From Candidatus Iainarchaeum sp. (GTDB lineage Archaea; Iainarchaeota; Iainarchaeia; JAADDC01): a stretch of DNA of 28,245 nucleotides. Made by a program: the position numbers and the translations under genes. Location: NCBI GenBank assembly GCA_015520865.1, contig WAPE01000045.1, positions 1 through 28,245 of the forward strand. Reading direction: 5' to 3'. Numbering within the stretch: position 1 is the stretch's first letter; each line of letters starts with the position of its first letter. Shown here piece by piece: positions 7,021 through 15,369 of this stretch. The notes under the pieces are model-generated. The model had not been told where the DNA came from. It made no database searches and saw only the letters and a program-made list of their open reading frames with translations.

Positions 7021-8280
7021 ATGGACTTCACGAAGGTTAGGGGAACCCGAGATTTTCTTCCCGAGGATGAGATACCTCGCCAGAGGATTATTGATATAAT
7101 CCGTGAAACTTACGAGGAATTTGGGTTTTCACCCCTCGAAACACCGGCCTTGGAGACAGCAGAAGTACTTCTAGCGAAGTCCGAATCCATCCGTGACGAG
7201 ATCTACCTCTTCAAGGACAAGGCCGGGAGGGAGATCGGTCTTCGCTTTGACCACACAGTTCCGCTGGCTAGGGTGGTTGCGGAAAATCCTCAGCTACCGC
7301 TTCCCTTCAGAAGGTATGCCATAGGAAAGGTCTGGAGGTACGATCGACCCCAGTCAGGAAGGTATAGGGAGTTTACCCAGGCGGACATCGACATCGTTGG
7401 ATCTAAGGATGTTCTGGCGGACTTCGAGGTTGTGTGGGCTGGAACCACCGCCTTAAAGCGGATCGGTGTTCCGCCCTTTGAAGTTCTTTACAACAGTCGC
7501 CGGCTCATTGACGCCTGGGGAGAAGGGGTTGGTCTAACAGGAAGGTCTCTCGTGGAATTCGTTAGAACGGTGGACAAGTGGTTTAAGATCGAAGAAGAAG
7601 GTGTTAGGGAGGAACTAAAAAGCAAGGGGCTCGAGGGATACCTCGAAGGCTTCAAAGAGCTTTTCGTAGATGTATCGGAACTTCCAGAGGATACCGAACC
7701 CCTAAGAAGGGCCAAGGAGGAACTAATTAGATTTACCGAGTACCTCGAAGAGGCGAAGATCCCTGCCCGATTCGATCCTCGAATGGTCCGCGGCCTCGAC
7801 TACTACACGGGGATCGTCTTCGAGACCTATGTAAGAGAAAGGCTCAATTGGGGATCGATAGGCTCTGGCGGACGCTACGACGAACTCATAAGGCTACTAT
7901 CTGGCAGGGAGGTTCCAGCGACAGGTTATTCGATCGGAGTGGATCGGCTGTTCTCTCTACTGAAGGAAGAAGGGATAATCGAGTCTAGAAAAACGGTAAC
8001 GAAGATTTACGTGGCTCCCGTGGGAGATGTTTCTACGAGGTATCTCTTAGAGGTTGTAGAACTCCTGCGAAGCTCTAAAATCCCCAGCGAGTACGATGTG
8101 ATGGGAAGAAAACTACGGAAGCAGCTCGAGTACGCCGACTCGCTAGGAATCCCCGTCGTTCTCGTCGTTGGTTCTAAGGAAGAAGCAGAGAAGACCGTTA
8201 GGCTAAAGGACATGAGAAGTGGTGAGGAGAAGGAAGTGAAGCTTTCCGAGCTCGTCGAGGAGCTAGAACGGCTCCTCTAA
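7021..8280 (+). CDS. hisS: Histidyl-tRNA synthetase
   Basis: This 419-residue class II aminoacyl-tRNA synthetase charges tRNA-His. It begins MDFTKVRGTRDFLPEDE, the usual HisRS N-terminus. It carries motif 2 with GKVWRYDRPQSGRYREFTQ (about 102-120), the HisRS-specific RGLDYYTG (257-264), GSGGRYDEL (281-289) and motif 3 GYSIGVDRLF (302-311), followed by the anticodon-binding domain to the end. All key segments are intact and the length is normal for archaea. An in-frame GTG lies one codon upstream. It is followed by a T-rich stretch (8288-8298) that may act as a terminator and then by the tRNA-Trp gene. The pairing with a divergent methionine aminopeptidase has no obvious functional link beyond translation. 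Confidence 0.97.
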   Translation: MDFTKVRGTRDFLPEDEIPRQRIIDIIRETYEEFGFSPLETPALETAEVLLAKSESIRDEIYLFKDKAGREIGLRFDHTVPLARVVAENPQLPLPFRRYAIGKVWRYDRPQSGRYREFTQADIDIVGSKDVLADFEVVWAGTTALKRIGVPPFEVLYNSRRLIDAWGEGVGLTGRSLVEFVRTVDKWFKIEEEGVREELKSKGLEGYLEGFKELFVDVSELPEDTEPLRRAKEELIRFTEYLEEAKIPARFDPRMVRGLDYYTGIVFETYVRERLNWGSIGSGGRYDELIRLLSGREVPATGYSIGVDRLFSLLKEEGIIESRKTVTKIYVAPVGDVSTRYLLEVVELLRSSKIPSEYDVMGRKLRKQLEYADSLGIPVVLVVGSKEEAEKTVRLKDMRSGEEKEVKLSELVEELERLL

Positions 8281-8325
8281 CCTTTACCTTTCTTTTACCT
8301 ATAGGTCCTCCACCACCCTGGCTCC

Positions 8326-8331
8326 TTTAAA
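8326..8331 (+). promoter_or_regulatory. TATA box of the tRNA-Trp gene
   Basis: TTTAAA is centred about 28 bases upstream of the first tRNA base at 8357, which is the normal archaeal spacing. The tRNA therefore appears to have its own promoter rather than depending on read-through from hisS. Confidence 0.5.
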
Positions 8332-8356
8332 CCCTTCCCCCTTATCTAACCAACGC

Positions 8357-8490
8357 GGGGCCGTGGCGCAGTCTGGCAGCGCGTCGGGCTCCAGAGTGTT
8401 CCTCTGGAGCGCAGAGGGCTTCCGATGAAGAACTTCGGGTCTGAACACGGAGAGACCCGAAGGTCCGGGGTTCGAATCCCCGCGGCCCCA
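8357..8490 (+). tRNA. tRNA-Trp (anticodon CCA) with a 60-base intron
   Basis: The exons are 8357-8394 and 8455-8490 (74 bases after splicing). The cloverleaf is complete: acceptor GGGGCCG/CGGCCCC (8357-8363, 8483-8489), D stem GCGC/GCGC, anticodon stem TCGGG/CCCGA (8384-8388, 8456-8460), anticodon CCA at 8391-8393, T arm CGGGG-TTCGAAT-CCCCG and discriminator A8490; CCA is not encoded. The intron lies at the canonical 37/38 position. The splice site folds as a perfect bulge-helix-bulge: CTCC (8389-8392) pairs with GGAG (8449-8452), each exon junction lies in an AGA bulge (8393-8395 and 8453-8455), and GTGTTC (8396-8401) pairs with GAACAC (8443-8448). Cleavage between bases 2 and 3 of each bulge gives the exons stated. 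The product decodes UGG. Confidence 0.97.
8395..8454 (+). ncRNA. tRNA-Trp intron with partial box C/D guide features
   Basis: In several euryarchaea the tRNA-Trp intron is a box C/D RNA that guides 2'-O-methylation of C34 and position 39 (established). Here a 9-base guide (8402-8410) is fully complementary to 8388-8396. The D'-like CAGA at 8412-8415 places the fifth upstream base, G8407, exactly opposite C34. A C'-like CCGATGA (8422-8428) and a D box CTGA (8441-8444) flank a second 12-base guide, of which 8433-8442 pairs with 8453-8462 across the splice junction; the fifth-base rule points to G42. The 5' C box is not recognisable and D' is one base off consensus, so this is either a minimal or a decaying guide. 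Both guide pairings compete with the splicing fold. Confidence 0.45.
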
Positions 8491-8510
8491 CTTAGGATAA
8501 TCTTCGTATA

Positions 8511-11500
8511 TTAAGAACAGCCTAGACTACTCCAGTTAATTGCCCAGATAAGGGTATTATTGTTGTTAAGAGTCGGCTGATTAGACAAGTTTTGAATAAC
8601 CTGACTGGTACAGTTACTGTTGTTCGTCGGAGAAACGCAATGATTATTCTTACAGACACAGTCATTGCTGCTGCAGTTGCTACCACTGTTGTTACAACAA
8701 GCGTACCAGCCTAGGATCTCGTAATCATTCTTGTAATTTCCGTTGAGGAAAACACCGTAGATTTCGTTATCGTTGCTGTTATCCAGCAGGTTCTTTGTAA
8801 CGTCCTTTGGTTTCAACGCGGCTATAATAAGGTCGTCGTAGAGGTTGTTTTCCACAGCTTTCTTTACGAGTGTTAGGTATCGAGGTGATTGGTTACTATT
8901 ATTCAAATTAGAACACTTCCCGACAAGGTGGAGCACAACCTCGAGGATTCTTCCATTTTCTGTGGCCACGGATTCGGGTACGACGTTAGCTTCATAAAAA
9001 ACGCCAGGATATTTACAACCCTGATTATCAATATCGAAGACTATGTTGATGTCGAACCCGCCGTTTCCGGCGTTCTTGAAGTAGACGTAGTTATCTCCGA
9101 AGGTAACAAGGTTATCTTCCCTGTCTGGTAGCGTTGAAAGGTACGGCACAACAACCCAATTTAGCTTTAATCCGTATACAGTACCATCCGCCGGGTGGTT
9201 TTTTAGGAACTCATAATCAATAGATTTCTTTCCTGCATTACCCGTTGGCGACAGAAGGTTATTGGATGTAAGACTATTTATGTTGCAAGTCTGAACGTTC
9301 CCCGTAGTGGTTGAACACGCTTTGTCGGTAGCAACCTCCGCTATCAGGTAAGAAAGCTGATATAGGTCGCCGAGTTCTTTGTCAAAGGTATCATTCTTGA
9401 CGAAGAAACTCCCGACCCCTATGATCCTGCCGAGGGGAACCGGCTGGAAGTTTGATTCATTACCCTTACTCTCGTAGGAATAAAAACGGTTTAGATCGAG
9501 CGCTCTTACTAAGGGATCACTGGTTGATGAGTTGCTGCTCGCACAGGGATTGGGTATACCATTGCTCTGCGGGGGGCAGGAGGAAGAATTTTTGTAGCAG
9601 ATTGCAATATTACAGTTTTCAGATAGGTATATTCCGTTCTTTCTCAATACCTTTAGAAGGGCGAGGTAGAGTGGTTCCCAATCTTTATCGTTGCATTTTT
9701 TGTAGAGGTGCGCGACAAGATAATCATAGCAACTATTACTATTGCAGGAACTATCAATTTTAATCGGGCAGTTATTTGATAAATCGGCTGTGTTTGCGAG
9801 CATTATCCTCTTACTTGTAGAGGCAACTTCGATAGGACCGTCATAGACAATGAAATAAAAGGTAGGCTTGATGTTGTCGATAGGTCGCGTTATAGTTATT
9901 GTATCCCACGTCACCTTTGTCTCGCTCGCCTTGTTTGATCTTTTTTCAGCGACCCATTTATAACCTAATTCAACCAGGATTCGGAACGTGCTATCTTCCC
10001 TGAACTGGCAGAAAGTTTCTTCCTCTTTGTTTATAGACATTGTAGGATCTGCTTTGAGAAGGTAATCCTGAATTCCGAGCTTGGGTTTTAAGGTTATATA
10101 CGGGCCACAGAGGTTGTATGCGGAAAGATTATGGGAAAAGATCTGACGGAATACCTCTTTTCCGAAAACACCTACGGGAAAAGAAACCTTTATACCGTAG
10201 GAATAATCCTCCGGAATGATAACGGGGGTTTGTATACTAGCTGTAACACTGAAATTTACTTCGTCTCCAGGTTCTAGGTTTATATCCTCAAGATCTTCTG
10301 GGAAAAGAAAAGAGATCTTATTCTCCTCTTCGGGGGAATTATACAATGGTTGTAGCTTTAGCTCTGAAAGATAGAGGGGTACAACGAGGTCGCTGCAATT
10401 ATTTTTTATGTCAAATATGTCTGTTATGACGAACTTTCCGTTCCCAGCAGAGGGACCTTCTACCTTTCTTTTTATATAAAGGCACTTAGCAAATAGGCCG
10501 TATTGAATATAGAAAGGTACATAGGTTTTGCCCAATGGGATACCGTCAAGCAATACTAATGCGTCTATCTCTTCTCTCCTACCCATACCTAGGCAGGCGT
10601 CGGAGTTCCAGTTAAAAACTGCTGTCTTCCCATTTATTTCGACCCTTAGACCACACCCATTTTGATACCGGGCTGACAAACTTATATGGCCCGGTAGCGG
10701 ACCTTTTATGACCAAAGTCCGCTTTACTTTTTTACCCTTTTCAAGGATCACATAGGGATCTACCGGATACACATTAATGTCTTCTGCTGTGATCGCCTTT
10801 CTACCATCAAAGGCATCCTCATATCCAACGGCAGAAGCAACAATGTTTAACTCCATACAATCTTCGTAGAAGGATAGTATTCCCTTCGTTTGACCCGACG
10901 TCGACGCCAAGAGCTTCCCGTCACAGTAGACCGTTAAGGAAACGGGAGTTTCAGGATCGTTTAGATCCATATCGTAAACCCTGTACTCCACCTTCAGCTT
11001 TCTCTTCCTTACGAACCAGCCTGGTGGATAAACGATATTTGTTTCTGCGTCTATGACGTTGAGGTCCATAAAGAGCGGACCGAAGTGGGGCGTGTAAACG
11101 GACCAGGTACCAAGATAGTCCTTCTCTATCACCCTTTTTCCAGCCTTTGCAATAAGGTAGAAGTCCAAGGATTCTTCGTCCAGCGGATAGAAGTTTGCCT
11201 CAATCTTGTAAACCTTCCCTTTCTCTACCTTTCCTGAATAGGTTCCGAGGATCTCCTCCCTACCATTTGAGTGTTGCATAACGAGCATAACGTTGACCTC
11301 GTCTTCCAAGCTTCCCCTGAAGGCGACCTTCGCGGTATAACTATTCAACGCGTTGAGGGTTTCGCCAGGGCCGACTTCTACCCCATTTTCATCGAAGATG
11401 GAGAAGATATAACAGAGGTAATCTCCGCAGGTGAACTCCTTTCCGACGGGGAGGACGACGCTGTAGCTGTTTCCCTCCATTGCGTAGGTAAACGTCGCAA

Positions 11501-13544
11501 TGTTGTCCGGATATCCTAGATCAACGTGAATCTTTATCCTTACGTTCTTCACAGAGAAGGCTCGTGAGGAGAGCGTGATAGTCGCCCCGTGCTCCCCTAT
11601 TTCGCCCTCTGGATCTGTCCAGACAACAGACATTCCATCCGGAATGAAGAGGTTGAAATCAACCATTCCCCTAAAGCCTACCTCGAAGTTTAGAATGTAA
11701 TCCTTCCCTGGCTGGAGGGATCCGACCTTCTTTCCGTCGGTGGATTTCACTCCGATGAACTTCACGTAGTCCTTCGTCTTTTCTGGGAAGTTTACCTCTA
11801 GGGTATAGCTATCAACGGAAGGAACGGCGTAGGGGCCTGCTTCGATTATTACGCCTCCGTAGTTGACGTCAACAACGACTCCGATAAGGGGAGGAACATC
11901 GATCTGAAACGTTCCATCGAGGCCCGTCATCCCGTTCCCAAGCTTGTACCCCCTCTCGTCATAAACGGTAACGATGGCCCCTGGCAGGGGCTTTCCACCT
12001 CGCTCAACGAGGATCGTGAGCGATACCTTCTGCTGGGCGAAATAGATAGGTACAACAACGGTGTTGTTTTCCGTGACGTTGAACTCGTCTGAAGAGGCAA
12101 CGGTTGAGAGGAACTCCGCTACAGCGGTGTAGCTTCCCACCGGAACTCCCTTGAAGGTTACTTCGCCCTTGACGTCGGTTGTTCCCTTGAAGCCCGTGTC
12201 GTTTCCAGAATCATCGACGAGATAAACCGTCGCGTTGGGTAGTGGATCATTTGTTGGACTGTAAACAACGACCTTCACGTTACCCCTCTTTATAACCCTC
12301 ACGAGACTTACCGTCTTTGATTCTCCGGTGCAGATCTTCCCCGAGTTGGACTCGTAGTTCTTAGCTGTCACGGTATAGGTTCCACAACCCTCCCCAGAGA
12401 GCTCTATGGTTGCCTTTCCGTTCTTCGCAGTTCGCTCTATCTTCTGTCCATTGAACGATAGAACGATCCTCGCCCCGTCGATGAGCTCCCCGGTATTAGC
12501 ATCCCTAACGGTGAACGAAACGCTGAATAGCTCCTTGGGTGTCTTGAGAACGAGATCAACGATCTGTGTATCCTGCAGAACCGTGAAGGGGGAGCCATCG
12601 ACGACTTCAGTAGCCACGTAGTGGTTGTTTAGCAGGACCTGAGCCGAGACGACCCGATAGGTTCCAATAGCCAGCCTTAAGGGAGTAGAAGCCCCTGCCC
12701 TGATCCTCACAGGTGTTCCGGTTCCAGGAGAGTTTACCGGGGCAATGTAGATCATTCCGTCGACGGGCTTGTCTATCTCGTCATAGGAGGCTTTTATGGT
12801 AACCGTCGCGAACCTCTGAGCCTCTACGACCTCTTCCTTCTTGGAAGAAGCCTTCACAAGGGTCAGTGTAATAAGGCTGGGTAGATCGGTGAGGGAGTAG
12901 CTCACGGTTTTCGTGCCATAGCCCTCCTTCGACGCTTCAAAAGTTATCTTAGAACCTGGTGACGCGAGGATGCAGCCCTTTGCCTTGACCTCGGTGAAGC
13001 ACACTTCAAAGTTACTTCCGCTGTCCGAAAATACCTCGGTACCATCTACAGAGATCGTCAGATGAGCATCCAAGGGAGCTCCATCTTGATCGACAATCTT
13101 CACCTTCGTGAAGTAGCGCTTGGGTTCGAGGATGATGTACGTCGCCTCTTCCTCCTTTCTCACGTTGCTAAACTGGTAACCCTCGTAGATGGCCCCCCTG
13201 AAGAGAACCTCTCTCCCTTCTATGACGATCTTTCCCTCGCTGTCGGTCGTAAAGACCTTCTTCACACCATCGACGACAAAGGTAGCCTTTACGCCTACCA
13301 GCGGGTTTCCGAGGGCGTCGGTGAAGTAGAAGATGTGGGTAGGAACCATAAACGCCGAATACAGCCACCATCCAAGGGCCAAAAGGACGGCAATTGTTAT
13401 CCCGGAGAAGAGGTAGAAGGTGTTGATTCCGTGGGATTCCAAGGGTCCTACGATCTTGTCTACCGGAATCCCTCGAGCCATGAGGCTGTCTAGGAAGGAG
13501 TAGTACGCATCCTCCAGCCGCTCGAGCAGCCCTTTAAGGTCCAT
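8511..13544 (-). CDS. Giant N-terminally anchored surface protein with carboxypeptidase-regulatory-like/Ig-like repeats
   Basis: This 1677-residue protein has a short cytoplasmic segment (1-42), one transmembrane helix (about 43-66) and the rest apparently outside. Residues 66-560 hold a series of beta-sandwich repeats of the carboxypeptidase-regulatory or Ig-like type, seen as segments such as GNPLVGVKATFVVDG, TGELIDGARIVLSF, NDPLPNATVYLVDD and GKPLPGAIVTVYDE, each followed by a D/G-rich turn and a GTY-like strand. The middle is beta-rich and unrecognised. The last 350 or so residues are rich in Asn, Ser and Cys, with many N-glycosylation sequons. No C-terminal anchor or sorting signal is seen. 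A TATA-like element 29 bases upstream suggests a nearly leaderless message. I infer a cell-surface or adhesion protein; no named family fits the whole. Confidence 0.85.
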   Translation of the reverse strand: MDLKGLLERLEDAYYSFLDSLMARGIPVDKIVGPLESHGINTFYLFSGITIAVLLALGWWLYSAFMVPTHIFYFTDALGNPLVGVKATFVVDGVKKVFTTDSEGKIVIEGREVLFRGAIYEGYQFSNVRKEEEATYIILEPKRYFTKVKIVDQDGAPLDAHLTISVDGTEVFSDSGSNFEVCFTEVKAKGCILASPGSKITFEASKEGYGTKTVSYSLTDLPSLITLTLVKASSKKEEVVEAQRFATVTIKASYDEIDKPVDGMIYIAPVNSPGTGTPVRIRAGASTPLRLAIGTYRVVSAQVLLNNHYVATEVVDGSPFTVLQDTQIVDLVLKTPKELFSVSFTVRDANTGELIDGARIVLSFNGQKIERTAKNGKATIELSGEGCGTYTVTAKNYESNSGKICTGESKTVSLVRVIKRGNVKVVVYSPTNDPLPNATVYLVDDSGNDTGFKGTTDVKGEVTFKGVPVGSYTAVAEFLSTVASSDEFNVTENNTVVVPIYFAQQKVSLTILVERGGKPLPGAIVTVYDERGYKLGNGMTGLDGTFQIDVPPLIGVVVDVNYGGVIIEAGPYAVPSVDSYTLEVNFPEKTKDYVKFIGVKSTDGKKVGSLQPGKDYILNFEVGFRGMVDFNLFIPDGMSVVWTDPEGEIGEHGATITLSSRAFSVKNVRIKIHVDLGYPDNIATFTYAMEGNSYSVVLPVGKEFTCGDYLCYIFSIFDENGVEVGPGETLNALNSYTAKVAFRGSLEDEVNVMLVMQHSNGREEILGTYSGKVEKGKVYKIEANFYPLDEESLDFYLIAKAGKRVIEKDYLGTWSVYTPHFGPLFMDLNVIDAETNIVYPPGWFVRKRKLKVEYRVYDMDLNDPETPVSLTVYCDGKLLASTSGQTKGILSFYEDCMELNIVASAVGYEDAFDGRKAITAEDINVYPVDPYVILEKGKKVKRTLVIKGPLPGHISLSARYQNGCGLRVEINGKTAVFNWNSDACLGMGRREEIDALVLLDGIPLGKTYVPFYIQYGLFAKCLYIKRKVEGPSAGNGKFVITDIFDIKNNCSDLVVPLYLSELKLQPLYNSPEEENKISFLFPEDLEDINLEPGDEVNFSVTASIQTPVIIPEDYSYGIKVSFPVGVFGKEVFRQIFSHNLSAYNLCGPYITLKPKLGIQDYLLKADPTMSINKEEETFCQFREDSTFRILVELGYKWVAEKRSNKASETKVTWDTITITRPIDNIKPTFYFIVYDGPIEVASTSKRIMLANTADLSNNCPIKIDSSCNSNSCYDYLVAHLYKKCNDKDWEPLYLALLKVLRKNGIYLSENCNIAICYKNSSSCPPQSNGIPNPCASSNSSTSDPLVRALDLNRFYSYESKGNESNFQPVPLGRIIGVGSFFVKNDTFDKELGDLYQLSYLIAEVATDKACSTTTGNVQTCNINSLTSNNLLSPTGNAGKKSIDYEFLKNHPADGTVYGLKLNWVVVPYLSTLPDREDNLVTFGDNYVYFKNAGNGGFDINIVFDIDNQGCKYPGVFYEANVVPESVATENGRILEVVLHLVGKCSNLNNSNQSPRYLTLVKKAVENNLYDDLIIAALKPKDVTKNLLDNSNDNEIYGVFLNGNYKNDYEILGWYACCNNSGSNCSSNDCVCKNNHCVSPTNNSNCTSQVIQNLSNQPTLNNNNTLIWAINWSSLGCS

Positions 13545-13635
13545 TCGCTTAATATAACCTTTCTTCCCTATAAAAAGTTAGCGATGATGAGTGAATGGGC
13601 AGACCGACCGGTGAGGAGAAGGAGGTGAGCTGAGC
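13545..13635. promoter_or_regulatory. Divergent promoter and strong ribosome binding site (giant surface protein / geranylgeranyl reductase)
   Basis: CTATAAAAAG (13568-13577) reads as a TATA box in both directions. On the minus strand it lies about 29 bases before ATG 13544. On the plus strand it predicts transcription start near 13599, leaving a leader of about 37 bases that contains GGAGGTGA (13621-13628), an eight-base match to the archaeal anti-Shine-Dalgarno sequence, seven bases before ATA 13636. Confidence 0.55.
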
Positions 13636-14706
13636 ATATTCGCTGTTACCGTCGTCGGGGGAGGTATCGGCTCCTTTATCGCTAAAAGGCTTTCCGAGAT
13701 GGGATGGAAGGTAGAGCTCTACGAGAAAAACCCAAATAGACATGTAACCTGCGGAGGTCTTGTTAGTAACGACACACTCCTAGATTTCCCGTTCCTCGAA
13801 GAGTATGTCATCAACCGTATCGACGGCGCGATTATATCGGCGGGAGAAGAATCTATAACCGTCGAGCGGCGTGGGGTGGCCTGGGTTCTCAACAGGGATG
13901 AAATGTTTAGAGGTATGATCGAATCGGCGGTTTCCAGTGGCGTGGAGGTAAAGGAAGAGGTGTGGACGCCAGAAAAAGGTTCTGGAAGGGTTTTGGTGGG
14001 AGCCGATGGAGCGCTTTCTTCCGTAAGGAGCTTGGTAACGTCGGAAAACCCCACCTACATCCTTGGTTATCAGGGAATTGCCCGCTGGAAGGAGGACGAT
14101 CACCTTGTTAGGGTAGATTTTGGCGAATGGGGCCCAAACTTCTTTGGATGGGTTATTCCATTGGGAGACGGAGCCGCCCACGTCGGAGTCGGAGTTCCCC
14201 TTGAAAGATCCGGGCTAGCCCATCAACTCCTTCTTAAGTATGCCAACTACCTCGGTGTTGAGGTCAAAAAAGAAGAAGGGCGACTTATTCCGGTATCCAG
14301 GCCGTTGAAGATGGTCGCCCGAGGCAACACTCTTTTAATAGGCGATGCAGCGGTCCACGTGAAAGCATCAACCGGTGGAGGATTGGCATACGGGCTTAAA
14401 GGAGCAGCAACTGCCGCAGAGGTTATAAACCGTTTTCTCGGGGACGAAGGAAAGCTAGAAGAGTATAATACCGTCCACAGAAAGCACTTTCTACCGAAAC
14501 TAAAGCTCCACTGGTTCATTCACAGGTTCTACAACGAGGCAGACCTTCCTAATTTACTTAAACAGCTTCAGGAGGGTGGTTTGGTCGAGGAGTTATCGAA
14601 AAAGGGCTCTATGGACGATCCTTCCTTCTTCCTCTCACTGCGCTTCCTTCCTCTTATCTTCCGAACCTTCGGTCCCTTCGTGAGAACTCTTCCAGAACTG
14701 CTCTAA
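13636..14706 (+). CDS. Geranylgeranyl reductase family flavoprotein, non-canonical start
   Basis: About 356 residues. It has an N-terminal FAD-binding VVGGGIGSFIAKRL, a CGG motif (39-41), GADGALSSVRS and the second FAD signature LLIGDAAVHVKASTGGG, in the order of digeranylgeranylglycerophospholipid reductases. Such enzymes saturate the isoprenoid chains of archaeal lipids, and some also reduce polyprenols. The FAD fold needs the bases before the first in-frame ATG (13699), yet between the in-frame TGA at 13612 and that ATG there is no ATG, GTG or TTG. The perfect GGAGGTGA at 13621-13628 places ATA 13636 at optimal spacing; CTG 13630 is the other option. The end overlaps the convergent cis-prenyltransferase gene by 53 bases. 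Confidence 0.88.
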   Translation: MFAVTVVGGGIGSFIAKRLSEMGWKVELYEKNPNRHVTCGGLVSNDTLLDFPFLEEYVINRIDGAIISAGEESITVERRGVAWVLNRDEMFRGMIESAVSSGVEVKEEVWTPEKGSGRVLVGADGALSSVRSLVTSENPTYILGYQGIARWKEDDHLVRVDFGEWGPNFFGWVIPLGDGAAHVGVGVPLERSGLAHQLLLKYANYLGVEVKKEEGRLIPVSRPLKMVARGNTLLIGDAAVHVKASTGGGLAYGLKGAATAAEVINRFLGDEGKLEEYNTVHRKHFLPKLKLHWFIHRFYNEADLPNLLKQLQEGGLVEELSKKGSMDDPSFFLSLRFLPLIFRTFGPFVRTLPELL

Positions 14707-15316
14707 AATCACTTATCTCCATCTCCGGCCAGAGCTTTGGGTAAAAGATGAACTCCGCATAGGCGGACTGAAGCGGTAAAAACCCGCTCAGCCGTTCTTC
14801 CCCAGAGGTCCTTACAACGAGGTCCACGTCGGGGAAGTCCGGCAGGTAGAAGTATTTCCTGAGATCTTCGTAGCTGTTGGGGTTTTTTGCTAATCTCGCT
14901 GCTCTAACAACTTCGTAAACACCTGAATAGCCAACTAAAAGCCCAACTTTCGGCCAATTCCCTTCGCTCTCCCTTTCTACCCTTTTCATGAGATCCACGA
15001 GCTCTCTGGGAAGGAGGTTTAATTCTCCTCCAAAGCGGAACTCCGCCTCGGGCCTTTTCTCGAGGAATTCGAGGAGCTTCTTTTTGAGGAGCTTGAATAG
15101 GAGTGATAATTCTGCTTTCGATCTCCTTTGAAGGTTTTCCAGCGAGAGGGTGTAGAAGTACACGTATTTTATCTTTGTTTCCTCTTTTAGAAACCGAAGG
15201 GCCATCTCTGCCTTCTGAATGCCTCTTTTGTAGGCCTCGAAAAGGGAAATACCGTGTTTCTTGGCGTAGCGCCGATTTCCGTCGGGAATAATACCAACGG
15301 CCTTTGGATCCCCCAT
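14654..15316 (-). CDS. Cis-prenyltransferase (undecaprenyl/dolichyl diphosphate synthase family)
   Basis: This 220-residue enzyme condenses isopentenyl diphosphate onto an allylic primer in cis to make the long polyprenyl carrier of glycans. The signature regions are the N-terminal GIIPDGNRRYAKK with catalytic Asp12, the FYTLSLENLQR segment, and the C-terminal VVRTSGEERLSGFLPLQSAYAE. Family members usually have MDGNGRWA; here it is PDGNRRYA, a common archaeal variant. Length is at the short end of the family. The product in archaea is normally the dolichol-type carrier for N-glycosylation (established), which fits the many sequons in the nearby surface proteins (inference). It is tail to tail with the geranylgeranyl reductase. 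Confidence 0.94.
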   Translation of the reverse strand: MGDPKAVGIIPDGNRRYAKKHGISLFEAYKRGIQKAEMALRFLKEETKIKYVYFYTLSLENLQRRSKAELSLLFKLLKKKLLEFLEKRPEAEFRFGGELNLLPRELVDLMKRVERESEGNWPKVGLLVGYSGVYEVVRAARLAKNPNSYEDLRKYFYLPDFPDVDLVVRTSGEERLSGFLPLQSAYAEFIFYPKLWPEMEISDFRAVLEEFSRRDRRFGR

Positions 15317-15369
15317 CGGTGGAAAAGATGGGGGATTATCCCTAAAAAGAAGCTACACCATATTTGGTC
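15317..15369. promoter_or_regulatory. Divergent promoter with shared central A/T tract (cis-prenyltransferase / secretion ATPase 2)
   Basis: The starts at 15316 and 15370 are 54 bases apart around one A-rich element, CCTAAAAAG (15341-15349). It lies about 25 bases before GTG 15370 on the plus strand and, read as CTTTTTAGG, about 29 bases before ATG 15316 on the minus strand. No ribosome binding site precedes either start, so both messages are probably leaderless. Confidence 0.5.

Noticed and set aside
8288..8298. T-rich run after hisS as a transcription terminator
   Set aside because: Archaeal terminators can be T-rich, but the run is interrupted and short, so it is not listed as a feature.
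8511..13544. Giant surface protein as archaeosortase substrate
   Set aside because: It has an N-terminal membrane anchor and no C-terminal helix with basic tail.
13584..13628. A 14-codon arginine-ending reading frame just upstream of the geranylgeranyl reductase, its stop inside the ribosome binding site
   Set aside because: The TATA box at 13568-13577 places transcription start near 13599, downstream of its ATG, so it is unlikely to be transcribed.
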